From: an uncultured Pirellulaceae bacterium
GTDB taxonomy: Bacteria; Planctomycetota; Planctomycetia; Pirellulales; Pirellulaceae
DNA: 60,281 bases
Reading direction: 5' to 3'
NCBI GenBank assembly: GCA_937941455.1
Contig: CALDHM010000004.1
Span: 1-60,281 of the forward strand
The notes below the pieces were generated by a model. The model saw only the letters and a program-made list of their open reading frames with translations. It was not told where the DNA came from and searched no databases. Position 1 is the first letter of the stretch, and each line of letters begins with the position of its first letter. A program made the position numbers and the translations under genes. Below, piece by piece: positions 26,984 through 36,681 of the stretch.

Positions 26984-27751
26984 ATGACAAACTCCCGGCA
27001 ATCGTCAGAAGTCTCTCCAGCGGATGATTCGTCTCCCGCAACCAGCGGTAGAAATCTGCGGATCGTGGCGGTGGAGTCGTCGAGCAAACACCTCAACGTG
27101 GCGCTGGGGATCGGCGGCAAAATTGTGTTGCATGAGCCCCTGGCCTCGTCCGGAGAAAAAACAACGTCTTCCGCACTCACCCCCTTGTTACAGCGGGCAG
27201 TTCAAACCGCTGGCATTCTACCGCGCGAAGTCGATATCATCGCGGTGACGATCGGCCCGGGGTCCTTCACCAGTTTGCGGATTGGATGCATGACCGCCAA
27301 AACTTGGGCCTATGCAACCGGGTGCCGAATCGTGGCCATCCCTACCCACGAACTGATCGCTCGCCAGAATTCGAAAGATGCCATGCAACGCGGCTGCTCC
27401 CGGTTGTGGGTGTTGACCGACGCCCAGCGGAAACAGTTGTTTGCTACGCTGTACCAACTGACGGCATCGGGGATAGACGACCTGCGAGCGATTCGAGTTA
27501 CGTCGATCCTCGAGCCTGCAGCACTGCGCGACTTGATGGAAGCCGATGATCTGGTGGCTGGCGAAGGAGTCCGCATGAGCGGCGCAGATATGTCACGCTG
27601 GACCGATCCAGCAGATTGGAGTCCGCGCGCTGAGGATTTGATCGAATTGGCTGCCGAAAAAGCTCGACGGCAGGAATTCGCCGATTTATGGACACTTAAA
27701 CCGTTTTATCTGCGCCCCAGCGCTGCCGAAGAAAAGTGGATGCCGCATTGA
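26984..27751 (+). CDS. tsaB: tRNA threonylcarbamoyladenosine biosynthesis protein TsaB
   Basis: TsaB is the inactive ASKHA-fold partner of TsaD in making t6A37 of tRNAs. The core starts LRIVAVESSSKHLNVALG and has TIGPGSFTSLRIGCMTAKTW, the most conserved TsaB block. The 255 residues include an N-terminal Ser-rich extension of about 24 residues not usual for the family. The ATG at 26984 is the only good start in the frame. It stands alone, without tsaE or rimI next to it. Confidence 0.88.
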   Translation: MTNSRQSSEVSPADDSSPATSGRNLRIVAVESSSKHLNVALGIGGKIVLHEPLASSGEKTTSSALTPLLQRAVQTAGILPREVDIIAVTIGPGSFTSLRIGCMTAKTWAYATGCRIVAIPTHELIARQNSKDAMQRGCSRLWVLTDAQRKQLFATLYQLTASGIDDLRAIRVTSILEPAALRDLMEADDLVAGEGVRMSGADMSRWTDPADWSPRAEDLIELAAEKARRQEFADLWTLKPFYLRPSAAEEKWMPH

Positions 27752-28254
27752 AAGGTTTGTTCCACGCCTACGCTGCTCGCGGATCTGTTTTCTTACAGAG
27801 GCACAGAGATTTAGGAGAGGCGAGATCGGGAAGTTGATGATCGCAATGGAATCATCGTTGCAACCAGCAAACTGTCACGTTCCTATCCGTATTTCACGCT
27901 CCGATTCATTCCTCGTTCCGCGCCCCTTTCTGCCTTCTTTGCCCCGCCTTTTCTCCGAGTCTCTGTGTCTCCGTGAGAGCCTTAACTAGAGAATCCAGCG
28001 ACCCACCGGAGCCGGCGCAGATCCCGCCAACTTCGGGGGCTCGTCTAATGTCCCACCGGCGACTGCGGGCGTTGATTACGATTCAAACGAGTAGCCTCCG
28101 GTCCATGAACGATAGTGAGAAATCAAAATACTTTCCGCTTCAATCCGTCGAATTGAATGACAAGGTCAGTTTTTTGCGGTACAAAAAAGTCGCGGTCGAG
28201 TTTCGTCTGACATGATTCGATGATCTGTCCGACTAGAAGTTGTAAAACTGCGTT
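27752..28254. repeat. Intergenic region with CAGAG/CTCTG-type repeat remnants
   Basis: CAGAGGCACAGAGATT near 27796 and CGAGTCTCTGTGTCTCCGTGAG near 27956 are opposite-facing copies of a motif I recall as a widespread low-complexity intergenic repeat in planctomycetes and other environmental bacteria. No gene is supported; the open frame at 27973-28215 has no features. Confidence 0.4.
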
Positions 28255-28752
28255 ATGAAGCGAATTCCGGCCAATCTCAATTCCTTGACATTCTCGATCA
28301 AACACCTTTTTTTGTTGGCGGCGATGGCCGGCGGATTTCTCGCTTGTTTTCGCTGGTCAGCGCCGCTGGCTATGCTCCTGATGCTCATCCTAGGTCCCGC
28401 GGTCATCCGAGCTATGATGACGTTTGAGCAGCAACAGCGGGCAGGGAATTCCTTGAACCAACGCCAACAAGTCGTTGTGCTGGCAGCCTCGGCAGCGATC
28501 GTCTGCCTGGCTTACGTCGCCGCGGTAGCCGGATTCATTCTGACGACGTTGCTGTTCGGGGGCTGTGCGGCTCTGTTCGGCGTCGGCGTCGGCCTGGGGG
28601 ATGTCTGGTTCGATTCGTTCGTTTTCGGATCTTTGGCGGGCATGACCCTGGGCATGGCGGGAGCTTTTGTCGCCGCAGGGGGGTGCCTGTTACGGACTTG
28701 GACCTACCCTGATTCGATCATCGCTCCCACCCGGCGAACGATCGATCCGTGA
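28255..28752 (+). CDS. Small multi-pass membrane protein of unknown function
   Basis: The 165-residue protein has hydrophobic segments near residues 16-32, 36-52, 73-105 and 120-145, suggesting four transmembrane helices. The last is Gly/Ala-rich (GSLAGMTLGMAGAFVAAGG). No family motif was recognised. The gene lies alone between tsaB and the convergent sulfotransferase gene. Confidence 0.6.
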   Translation: MKRIPANLNSLTFSIKHLFLLAAMAGGFLACFRWSAPLAMLLMLILGPAVIRAMMTFEQQQRAGNSLNQRQQVVVLAASAAIVCLAYVAAVAGFILTTLLFGGCAALFGVGVGLGDVWFDSFVFGSLAGMTLGMAGAFVAAGGCLLRTWTYPDSIIAPTRRTIDP

Positions 28753-28837
28753 TCGGGCTCGGGGTGCGGCGTAAGGCTCAATGCTCGCCGAATTCAGTCA
28801 GGCATTTCTTGCACACGCTCTCGACGCAAACGCGGCG

Positions 28838-29686
28838 TCACCAGTTCAGGTCGCGTTCGTAACCTTGGCGGATCAATTCCTCGCCGGCGATCGCTTTGAA
28901 TTGAGCTTTGACCCGGTCCGTGAAATATTTGATCCAGTCCCCCGCCTGACCCTTCCGTAAAAACTGATCGGGGTTCTCCGTGGCGAATCCCGGCTTTAGT
29001 TCCCCTTCGATCGGCGGAGCGCGTTGCGGGTCGACCTCCAAGAACTCGAACAGCTCGTCGGTGATGGTTTGAGTTGAGCGGTGGAGTTCCTCATACTTCA
29101 CGAAGCGGATCTTAAGCTTGGTCTGGGTTTCCGCCACGCGGCGATCTTGTTCAAGCTGGTCGACCCACCAACGCGCGGTCGTCTCGACCAGTTCGGCATT
29201 CTCCAGCAACTTGTCCGGGTTTTCCTTGAAGAACCATTTGTTGGCTTGAAATTCGCGGAGCGTCGCCGCTGCCGTTTTCGAGCGTTTGAATAGTTGCGTG
29301 TAGCTCGGCGAGTTGAACAAATGGAATGCGCGGCTGACCAGAATATCCCTGCCGTCACGAATGATGACGATATGCGGATCGGGCAAGACGATCGGCGCGA
29401 TCGTGTGCGGAGTCCGATCGCCAATCACTTGGGCTTGCGGATCCGAGAGCGCCGTCATCGTCCGGCGAATCGCACTCCGCAAGTGCTTGAGCGTTTCACG
29501 CTGGGCATCGTCGGTTTGCGTCTGCATCATCAACGGTGACCGCTCGAACACGGGCTTTAGCAAAAGTTCCCAATGATATTCCCCCTTGCACGACACATCC
29601 GGATGGCGGTCTAACAACCCTCCCAACCAGTTCGTGCCGGACTTCATAAAGCCGCGCAGACAAAAAAAACGCTTTTTTGTTTTCAT
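28838..29686 (-). CDS. Sulfotransferase-family protein
   Basis: This 282-residue protein would transfer sulfate from PAPS to a hydroxyl or amine. The PAPS 5'-phosphosulfate loop is visible as LRGFMKSGTNWLGGLLDRHP, and the 3'-phosphate motif as HIVIIRDGRDILVSRAFHL. The C-terminal part with KYEELH and LRKGQAGDWIKYFT matches the family. The ATG at 29686 overlaps the TGA of the upstream pseudouridine synthase gene in ATGA, so it is translationally coupled. The acceptor is unknown; planctomycetes have many such enzymes for carbohydrate or lipid sulfation. Confidence 0.85.
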   Translation of the reverse strand: MKTKKRFFCLRGFMKSGTNWLGGLLDRHPDVSCKGEYHWELLLKPVFERSPLMMQTQTDDAQRETLKHLRSAIRRTMTALSDPQAQVIGDRTPHTIAPIVLPDPHIVIIRDGRDILVSRAFHLFNSPSYTQLFKRSKTAAATLREFQANKWFFKENPDKLLENAELVETTARWWVDQLEQDRRVAETQTKLKIRFVKYEELHRSTQTITDELFEFLEVDPQRAPPIEGELKPGFATENPDQFLRKGQAGDWIKYFTDRVKAQFKAIAGEELIRQGYERDLNW

Positions 29687-30393
29687 AAATCGACTTCCAA
29701 CCTGTCGAGGAGTTGCGGCGCTGCCTGCCGCCAATAGGCGGGCAAAGCCGCCGAGAACTGCACCCGTTCACCGCGGCGATGATCGAAGAACGAAAGGATT
29801 CGCGAGTGTAAACCGATGACGCGTGCCCGCAGATCGTCGGTTTGCGGGCCGAAGTCACGTTGCGAACCATACAACTCGTCGCCGGCAATCGCGCAACCAT
29901 GGGCCGCACATTGGACACGAATTTGGTGCGTTCGACCAGTCTCCAGTTCAATCCGCAGCAAGGCCTCCCCCTCCGCGACAGCCAGCACCTGATAATGCAG
30001 AATCGCTTCCTGTGCCTCGGGGTGATCGGGGGGTACGATTTCGGATCGCGGCTCGTCGGGAACTTTCCGCATGGTGTCAATCCAAGTCCCAGCGGCTTGC
30101 TCGGGCTCACCGGACACTAGCGCCCAATACTCCTTTTTGACCTCGCGCGACTGGAATTGTTCCCCGAGGCGCTGGGTGGTTTTCGGGCGTCTCCCGAATA
30201 CCATGACCCCGGAGACCGGGCGGTCAAGCCGATGGGGGACGCCGACATAGGAACGATTTTCTCCCGTCAACTTGGCCTGCCACTGTCGCAGACGCAGTTC
30301 CAAACTGTCGATCCCCGGCGGGGCTTGAGTCAACAGACCGCCCAGCTTATTGACGATCCAGTAATCCGGGCTTTCTGCAATCAATTCGATCAT
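29683..30393 (-). CDS. RluA/RsuA-type pseudouridine synthase
   Basis: The 236-residue protein has the RluA catalytic motif GVPHRLDRPVSGVMVFG, with the essential Asp, and the later RIELETGRTHQIRVQ and GDELYG blocks. The N-terminus (MIELIAESPDYWIVNKLGGLLTQAP) begins directly with the catalytic domain and lacks an S4 domain, as in the RluA/TruC subgroup. The ATG at 30393 is preferred because it lies just after the stop of the upstream gene and fits the family; an ATG at 30423 is possible. The target may be rRNA or tRNA. Confidence 0.85.
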   Translation of the reverse strand: MIELIAESPDYWIVNKLGGLLTQAPPGIDSLELRLRQWQAKLTGENRSYVGVPHRLDRPVSGVMVFGRRPKTTQRLGEQFQSREVKKEYWALVSGEPEQAAGTWIDTMRKVPDEPRSEIVPPDHPEAQEAILHYQVLAVAEGEALLRIELETGRTHQIRVQCAAHGCAIAGDELYGSQRDFGPQTDDLRARVIGLHSRILSFFDHRRGERVQFSAALPAYWRQAAPQLLDRLEVDL

Positions 30394-30398
30394 CTCGC

Positions 30399-31106
30399 TC
30401 AAACGATAATCCTGGAGATCCATAGCCCGGCGGTTGCGAGAACGAGAAAGGCGATGATCGATGCCAGTTGCAAACGCCCTTGGTACATGCCGCGTGTTGC
30501 CCGATTGATGCGAAGAAAGATCGAAAACACCAGCAAACCGCAAATCACGGTCCAACTCATGATGGAGGCGAGAACCAGCCGATTTCGCAGCAGGCGCAGC
30601 CGCCACAATTCCTCGGAAAATTTGACATGCGCGAAGCCTTGATACTGCAGTGGCGGTTGTTTCGTCAAGTCCTGATCGGCGACGGGGGCTGATGCAGAGC
30701 GAACGGCCAGAACTTCGTAATGCCCGGGCACGACGGCGTTTTTCTTCAGAAATTCGATCGCCCCCACGATCTCCTTCAGCCGCGCGTTTTCCAAATAATT
30801 CGAAAAGAACACGGTCGCCGCCTCGGCAATCGCGCGATCGAGTTCCGCCTCCGCCTCGAGCCGATTCGCACAGGCCTTCGTCTGCAGCGACAAGTTCTGC
30901 GGGTACGACATTTCCTCGACTGCTTCCAGCCACCATGCCGGTGTTGGTGGCAATTCGGGATTCGCCTTATCGCCCGTGGACGCTGTTGCGGAATCTCCGT
31001 TCTCTTGCGCGAGCGTGCCGGGGGAAAGGAGCCAAGCCATGATGCCGTAGCCCGCGGACATCAACAAACAGATCACGGTGAATTGTCGAACCATGCTGCG
31101 AATCAT
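30399..31106 (-). CDS. Membrane protein of unknown function in the kinase operon
   Basis: The 235-residue protein has an N-terminal hydrophobic segment (residues 10-33), a soluble and mostly helical middle, and two C-terminal transmembrane helices (about 178-200 and 212-232). The segment with LKEIVGAIEFLKKN and VPGHYEVLAVRS has no recognised domain. Its ATG overlaps the kinase stop codon in ATGA, and its own stop precedes the pseudouridine synthase start by a few bases. A partner or substrate role for the kinase is possible but unproven. Confidence 0.65.
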   Translation of the reverse strand: MIRSMVRQFTVICLLMSAGYGIMAWLLSPGTLAQENGDSATASTGDKANPELPPTPAWWLEAVEEMSYPQNLSLQTKACANRLEAEAELDRAIAEAATVFFSNYLENARLKEIVGAIEFLKKNAVVPGHYEVLAVRSASAPVADQDLTKQPPLQYQGFAHVKFSEELWRLRLLRNRLVLASIMSWTVICGLLVFSIFLRINRATRGMYQGRLQLASIIAFLVLATAGLWISRIIV

Positions 31107-33082
31107 CCGTTAGCCGTGCGACTGTGAAGGACGGTGATTCCGGCGTTGGATTCATCGATCGACAGCAGCGGCGCGGACAGCTGCGACGACACATGGATGA
31201 TAAGGGCCACGGTCGCGCATAGCGGTGGGCTCAGCCGACAAGCGTCCGCCAGCAAAGCTCCGATCATCATCGCCAATACGAATCGCCAAATACTGATTCG
31301 CGTGCTCCGCGTCGGATGGACCCACAAATTCAAGGATGATAAACCAAACCAAATTGTGAAGAACATCAACAACGAAATCATCAACGAGGTCGTCGGCATC
31401 TGGCTAACGCCGACCACGAGCTCGCTCTCCGGGCGATCGAGGAAAAAGGCCGAGGCGATGCCGAAACTTACCAGGCCCAGCGAAAAGCCCGCGATCATCA
31501 AGATCACCAGCCGCATCCAAAAGTCGACCGATCGCAACTCCCAAGATTTGCCGACGACCAAAATGGCCCAACTCCCCAACGTCGTCGTGGCCGCCAGCCA
31601 GAAATAAATCGCGCCGGTCTCGTAGGAGAGGCCCCACATGGTGCCTTTGAACGCCAAGCCGATGAAGCTAAAGAGACAGCAAGCAAAGGCGGCCACCAGC
31701 AGCGACGTGGTCAATTCGATCAGCCAACTTTCGCTCGAACGCAATCGCAAGAAATCCTGCAATCGTGCATCGGGCAGAGACGACCGGGTCTGCGTCGTTT
31801 GCAAATCATGGGCGTGGTCGGGAAGGAGCCAGCTGCGGACGAGGTAGTAAACCAAGTACAGCAGACCGATGATCAACGCCAGCGGGATCAGCCAGGCAGA
31901 ATTCAGGATCAGCACGATCGAGCAGACGATGGCCAAGCCGACCTTGAAGGGTACGGAGATATCGGAACGATGCCACCACTGCACAGCACCGTCCCAACCA
32001 CCGCGAACGGCGGCTGCGATCGGCTCGGGGCGCGACGGAGCCTTGCCCCCGCCGCTGATGATGATGCCCTCCTGGAGCAGGTTTCGGCCGGCCACTGTCG
32101 TTTGGTTTGATGGGGAAACCGCGATCGAAATTTCCTCGACTTTGTCATTGCCGATGTACAAGACGGTCTTTGTCGAGTGTCCTTCACGCGTGCCGGCCAT
32201 GGTGGGACTGCCCGTCGATGGCGCCTCGTTCCACGCATCGGCGACGGTGCTGACTGGTGGACGGAACTGCGCCATCAGCGGGCCCTGACATTCGGGCCAA
32301 GGCAGCTTTGCCAACAGTTCACCCACCGAAGAAAAACGTTCCGCCGGATCCTTCCGCAAGGCGCCGGCTATCGCCTCGTGATAAAGGGGGGGGATCGGCC
32401 GCAGGTCGACATCGGCCGTCAAGTGCTTCATAATGATCTCATGAGCACTTTCGCCGTCGAACGGCAAGTGACCGCACAGCATCTCGTACAGGATCACTCC
32501 CAGCGCGTAAACGTCGATTTCCCGACCGTAGATTCCCTTGCCGATTTCGGGGGCCATGTAGTGGAAGGTGCCAACACTTTCGGTCTGCGCACTCCGCTTG
32601 CTGGCGGAAATGAATTTTGAGAGCCCATAATCACCGATCTTGACGATCTGCTGATCGATGTCGAAGAAAATGTTTCCCGGCTTGAGATCTCGGTGGACAA
32701 GCCCTTGGCGATGCAGATAGTTCACACCGCTGGCCATCGCCAGGAACCATTGCTTGATTTCACGCTCGGGCATCCCATGAGGATACTGCTCGAGTTTCTC
32801 GCGCAGATTGAAGCCCGGCACGTATTCCATGACGACCCAGCTCTCGCCGAGGTCATTTGTACGGATATCCCACAGGCTGATCAGGTTAATATGCTTAAGG
32901 TTCAGGCACTGGCGGGCACCGCGCAGTTCCACGTCGAGGTTCCGCTGGATCCGCTTGATGGCTACTTCTTTGCCGGCATCGCTGATCGCGAAGTAAACCT
33001 CGCCGAAGCCACCCATGCCGAGCCCCCGTTTAATGGTGAAGCCCTCGAGTGGCTGGGCACCGCTGGGATAGGTGAACCGCAT
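31103..33082 (-). CDS. Membrane-bound Ser/Thr protein kinase, planctomycete type
   Basis: The 659-residue Hanks-type kinase has its domain at residues about 14-270. The Gly loop is GLGMGGFGEVYFA, the ATP Lys is in VAIKRI, the catalytic loop is HRDLKPGN, and DYG stands in place of DFG; VGTFHYMAPE is the activation-segment end. After a linker, the C-terminal half has about six transmembrane helices (residues 400-640). The start at 33082 (MRFTYPSG) is chosen because planctomycete relatives, as I recall them, begin there. An ATG at 33292 and other upstream starts stay open but encode a non-conserved stretch. It heads a four-gene coupled operon. Confidence 0.88.
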   Translation of the reverse strand: MRFTYPSGAQPLEGFTIKRGLGMGGFGEVYFAISDAGKEVAIKRIQRNLDVELRGARQCLNLKHINLISLWDIRTNDLGESWVVMEYVPGFNLREKLEQYPHGMPEREIKQWFLAMASGVNYLHRQGLVHRDLKPGNIFFDIDQQIVKIGDYGLSKFISASKRSAQTESVGTFHYMAPEIGKGIYGREIDVYALGVILYEMLCGHLPFDGESAHEIIMKHLTADVDLRPIPPLYHEAIAGALRKDPAERFSSVGELLAKLPWPECQGPLMAQFRPPVSTVADAWNEAPSTGSPTMAGTREGHSTKTVLYIGNDKVEEISIAVSPSNQTTVAGRNLLQEGIIISGGGKAPSRPEPIAAAVRGGWDGAVQWWHRSDISVPFKVGLAIVCSIVLILNSAWLIPLALIIGLLYLVYYLVRSWLLPDHAHDLQTTQTRSSLPDARLQDFLRLRSSESWLIELTTSLLVAAFACCLFSFIGLAFKGTMWGLSYETGAIYFWLAATTTLGSWAILVVGKSWELRSVDFWMRLVILMIAGFSLGLVSFGIASAFFLDRPESELVVGVSQMPTTSLMISLLMFFTIWFGLSSLNLWVHPTRSTRISIWRFVLAMMIGALLADACRLSPPLCATVALIIHVSSQLSAPLLSIDESNAGITVLHSRTANG

Positions 33083-33647
33083 GCCGCATTTTACCCCGCG
33101 AGTGGCGGCCCCCCCTTGGTGCTGGTCCGTTGCGTTTGGGTCAAACTCGTTATTGGCCACCAAATGTTCACCCACCTCTGCACGATCTAGCAAAGTCGCG
33201 CGGCTCACCGCGCCGCGCCGAAAAGAATCGCCCACCGCGGGCAGCTCCTCCCTCCCATTACCCTCATTGTACCTGCGGAGTTCCCGATTCATCAATGTAA
33301 TCCGATACCGTGAACCTGTGATATCATGGCCTGACAAGCCGGCGCATTCGCAGTGAAAAGGCTAAGCTTCATCATTCGATGGGTAATTGTTCCCAACTCC
33401 AAGCGGTCTGATCGGGGCGCACCGGCATTTTCGATTGAAATGCACCGCCAAAGGGGCGATCGGGTACGGCATTTTCAATCAGAATGGACTCTCCTGGGAA
33501 CTCGTCTGGAACATTTCCATCGACATTGCATCGCGCTCGAGAGTTCGCGCCAAGCGACAGAAAGAGTTCGCTCGGCCAATTTCGATCTTGCGGCCATTCC
33601 GAAAAAAAAAGAGTTTAAAATCGGCGAATCTACAGCGAATTTCACCT
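33083..33647. other. Divergent intergenic region between the kinase and hypF
   Basis: About 565 bases separate the two divergent genes. The frame of hypF is open back to 33387, but that translation has no acylphosphatase similarity. The opposite kinase frame also stays open to 33337. I see an A-rich run at 33600-33609 just upstream of hypF but no clear promoter or repeat. Confidence 0.4.
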
Positions 33648-36062
33648 ATGCAACCCATCCGGCGGCGAATCGAGATCGAGGGCGTTATTCAGGGGGTCGG
33701 ATTTCGTCCCCTGGTGTGGCGGTTGGCCACGGAGCTGAATTTGACGGGCTGGATCGCCAACGGCCCTGCGGGGGTCGAGGTCGAGCTACAAGGCTCGGAG
33801 CCGAACTTGCGATGCTTTCTCGAGCGGCTGGGAACCGAACTCCCTCCCCAAGCCTCGATTGCCCGGTTAGACCAAACGGAAATCGCGCCGGTCGCTGGCG
33901 AATCCGGTTTCGAGATTCGCGCCAGTGCCAGCGGCAGCGTAAGGCAGGCGGTGGTGCCCCCTGACCTGGCTCTGTGCGCCGATTGCGAGCGCGAATTGTT
34001 CGACCCGCAGGACCGGCGCTACCAGTATCCCTTCATCAATTGCACCCACTGCGGACCTCGGTTTACGATCTTGCTCGACCTGCCCTACGACCGGCACCAG
34101 ACAACGATGGGCAGATTCATCATGTGCTCGAGTTGCCAAGCGGAATACGACGGACCGCGCGATCGGCGCTTCCACGCGCAGCCGAACGCTTGCAGCACCT
34201 GCGGCCCGCATGTCTGGTTCGTGCGCCGCGAGGAGCTGGCAAACCTACCGGCGGATGCCCTCGACGAATCGTGCCAAGAGTTAGATGCTCGCGGGGTTGC
34301 CCGTGGACAAGAAGCCATCCAACAGAGTCGCGCGGCGATCGAGCGTGGCGAGATCGTCGCGATCAAAGGGGTGGGGGGCTTCCACCTCGCCTGCGATGCA
34401 CGAAATCAGCAAGCCGTGCAGGAGCTGCGCAAGCGCAAGAGGCGACATGCCAAACCGCTGGCGATCATGGTGGCCGACCTCGACACGGCCCGGCATCTGG
34501 CGGAGATCACCGGGCAAGAATCAGAGTGGCTCACCTCGCCGCAGCGGCCGATCGTTCTGGTGCGGAAGCGCGAGCCTGGTCCGCTGGCGGCGGGGATCGC
34601 CCCGGACAATCCGCAGCTGGGAATCATGTTGGCCTATTCTCCGCTGCATCGGCTGCTGATCCAGCCGGGCGACGTCTGGGTGATGACCTCGGGCAACCTG
34701 TCCGAGGAGCCGATCTGCCGGACCAACGCCGAGGCTCGCGAGCGGTTGTCGCCAATCGCCGATGCGTTCCTCGTTCACAATCGTCCAATCGCCGCCGTGT
34801 GCGACGACTCCGTCATCCGTGGATCGGACGGCCGGCCAATTCCGATTCGCCGCTCGCGTGGCTTTTGTCCGTTGCCGATTCCGATCCGCACCGCGCGATG
34901 CGACGTTCCGCTGCCGAGCGTGCTGGCGGTCGGCGGCGAACTGAAAGCGGCGGTCTGTCTAACGGTCGGCGAGCAGGCGATCATGGGGCAGCATATCGGT
35001 GATACGGCGAATCTTGAAACGCTGGAGGCGTTGCAACGATCCGTCGAGCATCTCGTTCGCTTGTACGGCGTCGCGCCGCAAGCCTTTGTCGTCGACGCTC
35101 ATCCCGGTTACCTGTCGGCCGAGTGGGGAAGGCGGCAGGCGACGCGGTGGGGCATCCCTGTCCACGCGGTCCAACACCATCACGCCCACGCGGCTGCCAT
35201 CGCCTGCGAGCATGGTTTACTGGACGAAGCGATCATCGCCGTCGTGTTCGACGGAACGGGCTACGGAACGGATGGAGCCATCTGGGGTGGGGAGTGGCTG
35301 ATCGTGTCGGCAACACGTTGCGAGCGATTCGCTCACTTGGCTTACACGCCGCTTCCAGGCGGTGATGCGAGCATTGAATGTCCGGCCAGGACGGCTCTGG
35401 CGCAGCTATTTCACTACGGATTGCCCTGGGCGGAGGGATTGGTTCCCGTCGGTTGGTTCCCGTCGCAGGAGTTGCGCTTGTTGGCCCAACAACTCGAGCG
35501 GAACGTGCACTGCGTGCCGACGAGCAGTATGGGACGATTGTTCGACGCGGTGGCATCGCTGTGCGGGCTGAAGCAGCGTGTCCACTACGAGGCCGAGGCG
35601 GCCAGCCTGCTGGAATTTCAAGCGTCGCAAGCGCTCGAGCACGGGAAGCAGCCTGTTGAACCCTACCCCGTTGATCTGCGCTCCGGCACAGGCTGGCAGT
35701 GGAATCACGGCCCGGCGCTGGAGGCAATCGTCGCGGATTGCCAAAGCGGCACGCCGCGGCCGCTGATCGCCGCTAAATTTCATCGCACGGTCGCGGTGGC
35801 GACTCGCGAGCTTTGCGAACAGGCGCGGGCAGCGCGGGGGATCGATCGAGTGGGGTTAACAGGGGGCGTATTCCAAAATGTGTTGCTGCGCGACCTGGTC
35901 ATCGGTGAGCTGGACAGGGCTGGCTTCCGCGTGTTGACCCACGCTTGCGTCCCGCCGAACGATGGCGGTTTGGCGCTCGGGCAAGCGGTTATCGGCCAGC
36001 GACTGGTCGCTGGTGCCACGGCGGCCAGGATTGGCACGGCCGGGGAGGGGGGCGTTACTTGA
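33648..36062 (+). CDS. hypF: [NiFe]-hydrogenase maturation carbamoyltransferase HypF
   Basis: HypF makes the carbamoyl-AMP that becomes the cyanide ligands of the active-site iron. The 804-residue protein has an acylphosphatase domain (RIEIEGVIQGVGFRPLVWRL), then paired zinc fingers (CADCERE, NCTHCGPRF, CSSCQAEY, CSTCGPH). A YrdC/Sua5-like domain follows (IKGVGGFHLACDA, KRRHAKPLAIMV), and last a Kae1-like domain (HHHAHAAAIACEHG, VFDGTGYGTDGAIWGG). The start at 33648 opens directly into the acylphosphatase domain. Its 3' end overlaps the convergent response-regulator gene by 8 bases. The rest of the hyp genes lie in the same island. Confidence 0.96.
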   Translation: MQPIRRRIEIEGVIQGVGFRPLVWRLATELNLTGWIANGPAGVEVELQGSEPNLRCFLERLGTELPPQASIARLDQTEIAPVAGESGFEIRASASGSVRQAVVPPDLALCADCERELFDPQDRRYQYPFINCTHCGPRFTILLDLPYDRHQTTMGRFIMCSSCQAEYDGPRDRRFHAQPNACSTCGPHVWFVRREELANLPADALDESCQELDARGVARGQEAIQQSRAAIERGEIVAIKGVGGFHLACDARNQQAVQELRKRKRRHAKPLAIMVADLDTARHLAEITGQESEWLTSPQRPIVLVRKREPGPLAAGIAPDNPQLGIMLAYSPLHRLLIQPGDVWVMTSGNLSEEPICRTNAEARERLSPIADAFLVHNRPIAAVCDDSVIRGSDGRPIPIRRSRGFCPLPIPIRTARCDVPLPSVLAVGGELKAAVCLTVGEQAIMGQHIGDTANLETLEALQRSVEHLVRLYGVAPQAFVVDAHPGYLSAEWGRRQATRWGIPVHAVQHHHAHAAAIACEHGLLDEAIIAVVFDGTGYGTDGAIWGGEWLIVSATRCERFAHLAYTPLPGGDASIECPARTALAQLFHYGLPWAEGLVPVGWFPSQELRLLAQQLERNVHCVPTSSMGRLFDAVASLCGLKQRVHYEAEAASLLEFQASQALEHGKQPVEPYPVDLRSGTGWQWNHGPALEAIVADCQSGTPRPLIAAKFHRTVAVATRELCEQARAARGIDRVGLTGGVFQNVLLRDLVIGELDRAGFRVLTHACVPPNDGGLALGQAVIGQRLVAGATAARIGTAGEGGVT

Positions 36063-36681
36063 TCGTGATTAAGCCGCGGTTCAAGGCCGCGTGGATCAGT
36101 TCGACGCGGTTGTGCACATTCAATTTCCGCATCAGATTCGCACGGTGCCGAACGGCCGTGTTGGGGCTGATTTGCAGCAGTTCTGCGATTTCTGGAGTCG
36201 ACAGGCCGTCGGAGATCAGCTTCAGCACCTCCAGCTCTCGGGATGTGAGCGTTGTTTCTTCGGCCTGGCATTCGCGAAGACCGCTGGCATCGATCAATTC
36301 GCTGATGTAGGTGCAGCCCGCCATGACTGCATCGATGGCTCGAAACAGCTCGTCGTCGAGAGCGTGTTTCAGCAGATAGCCATTGGCTCCGGCCTTGATC
36401 GCTCGCACGACGAACTGGACATCGTCATACATCGACAATATGAGAATCTTGAATTTCGCTTCCTGGTCCCGCAGCATTTGGATCAGCTCGATCCCACCAA
36501 GCCGCGGCATGGCCAAATCGGCGACAAGCAGATCGCAGGGGATAGTTTTCAGTTTTTCCAGCGCGTCGTAGCCATTGATCGCCTCGGCGACGACTTCGAA
36601 GCGGCCCTCTTGATTCAAGATGGCCGCTAGTCCACTGCGTACCAAGTTGTGATCGTCCGCCAGGGCAATCCGCAGTTTCAT
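36055..36681 (-). CDS. LuxR/NarL-type response regulator
   Basis: The 208-residue protein has a receiver domain with acidic pair DD at 9-10 and phospho-acceptor Asp 55 (LLVADLAMPR), and a LuxR/GerE DNA-binding domain at about 143-205 (TLTSRELEVLKLISDGLSTP). The ATG at 36681 overlaps the stop of the histidine kinase gene in ATGA, so the pair is coupled. It is likely a transcriptional regulator of the island or of energy metabolism, but its targets are not visible from sequence. Confidence 0.9.
   Translation of the reverse strand: MKLRIALADDHNLVRSGLAAILNQEGRFEVVAEAINGYDALEKLKTIPCDLLVADLAMPRLGGIELIQMLRDQEAKFKILILSMYDDVQFVVRAIKAGANGYLLKHALDDELFRAIDAVMAGCTYISELIDASGLRECQAEETTLTSRELEVLKLISDGLSTPEIAELLQISPNTAVRHRANLMRKLNVHNRVELIHAALNRGLITIK

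Noticed and set aside
33083-33337. 85-residue N-terminal extension of the Ser/Thr kinase
   Set aside because: Not conserved as far as I recall; relatives start at MRFTYPSG-like sequence.
33387-33647. N-terminal extension of hypF
   Set aside because: No acylphosphatase similarity; the family start fits 33648.
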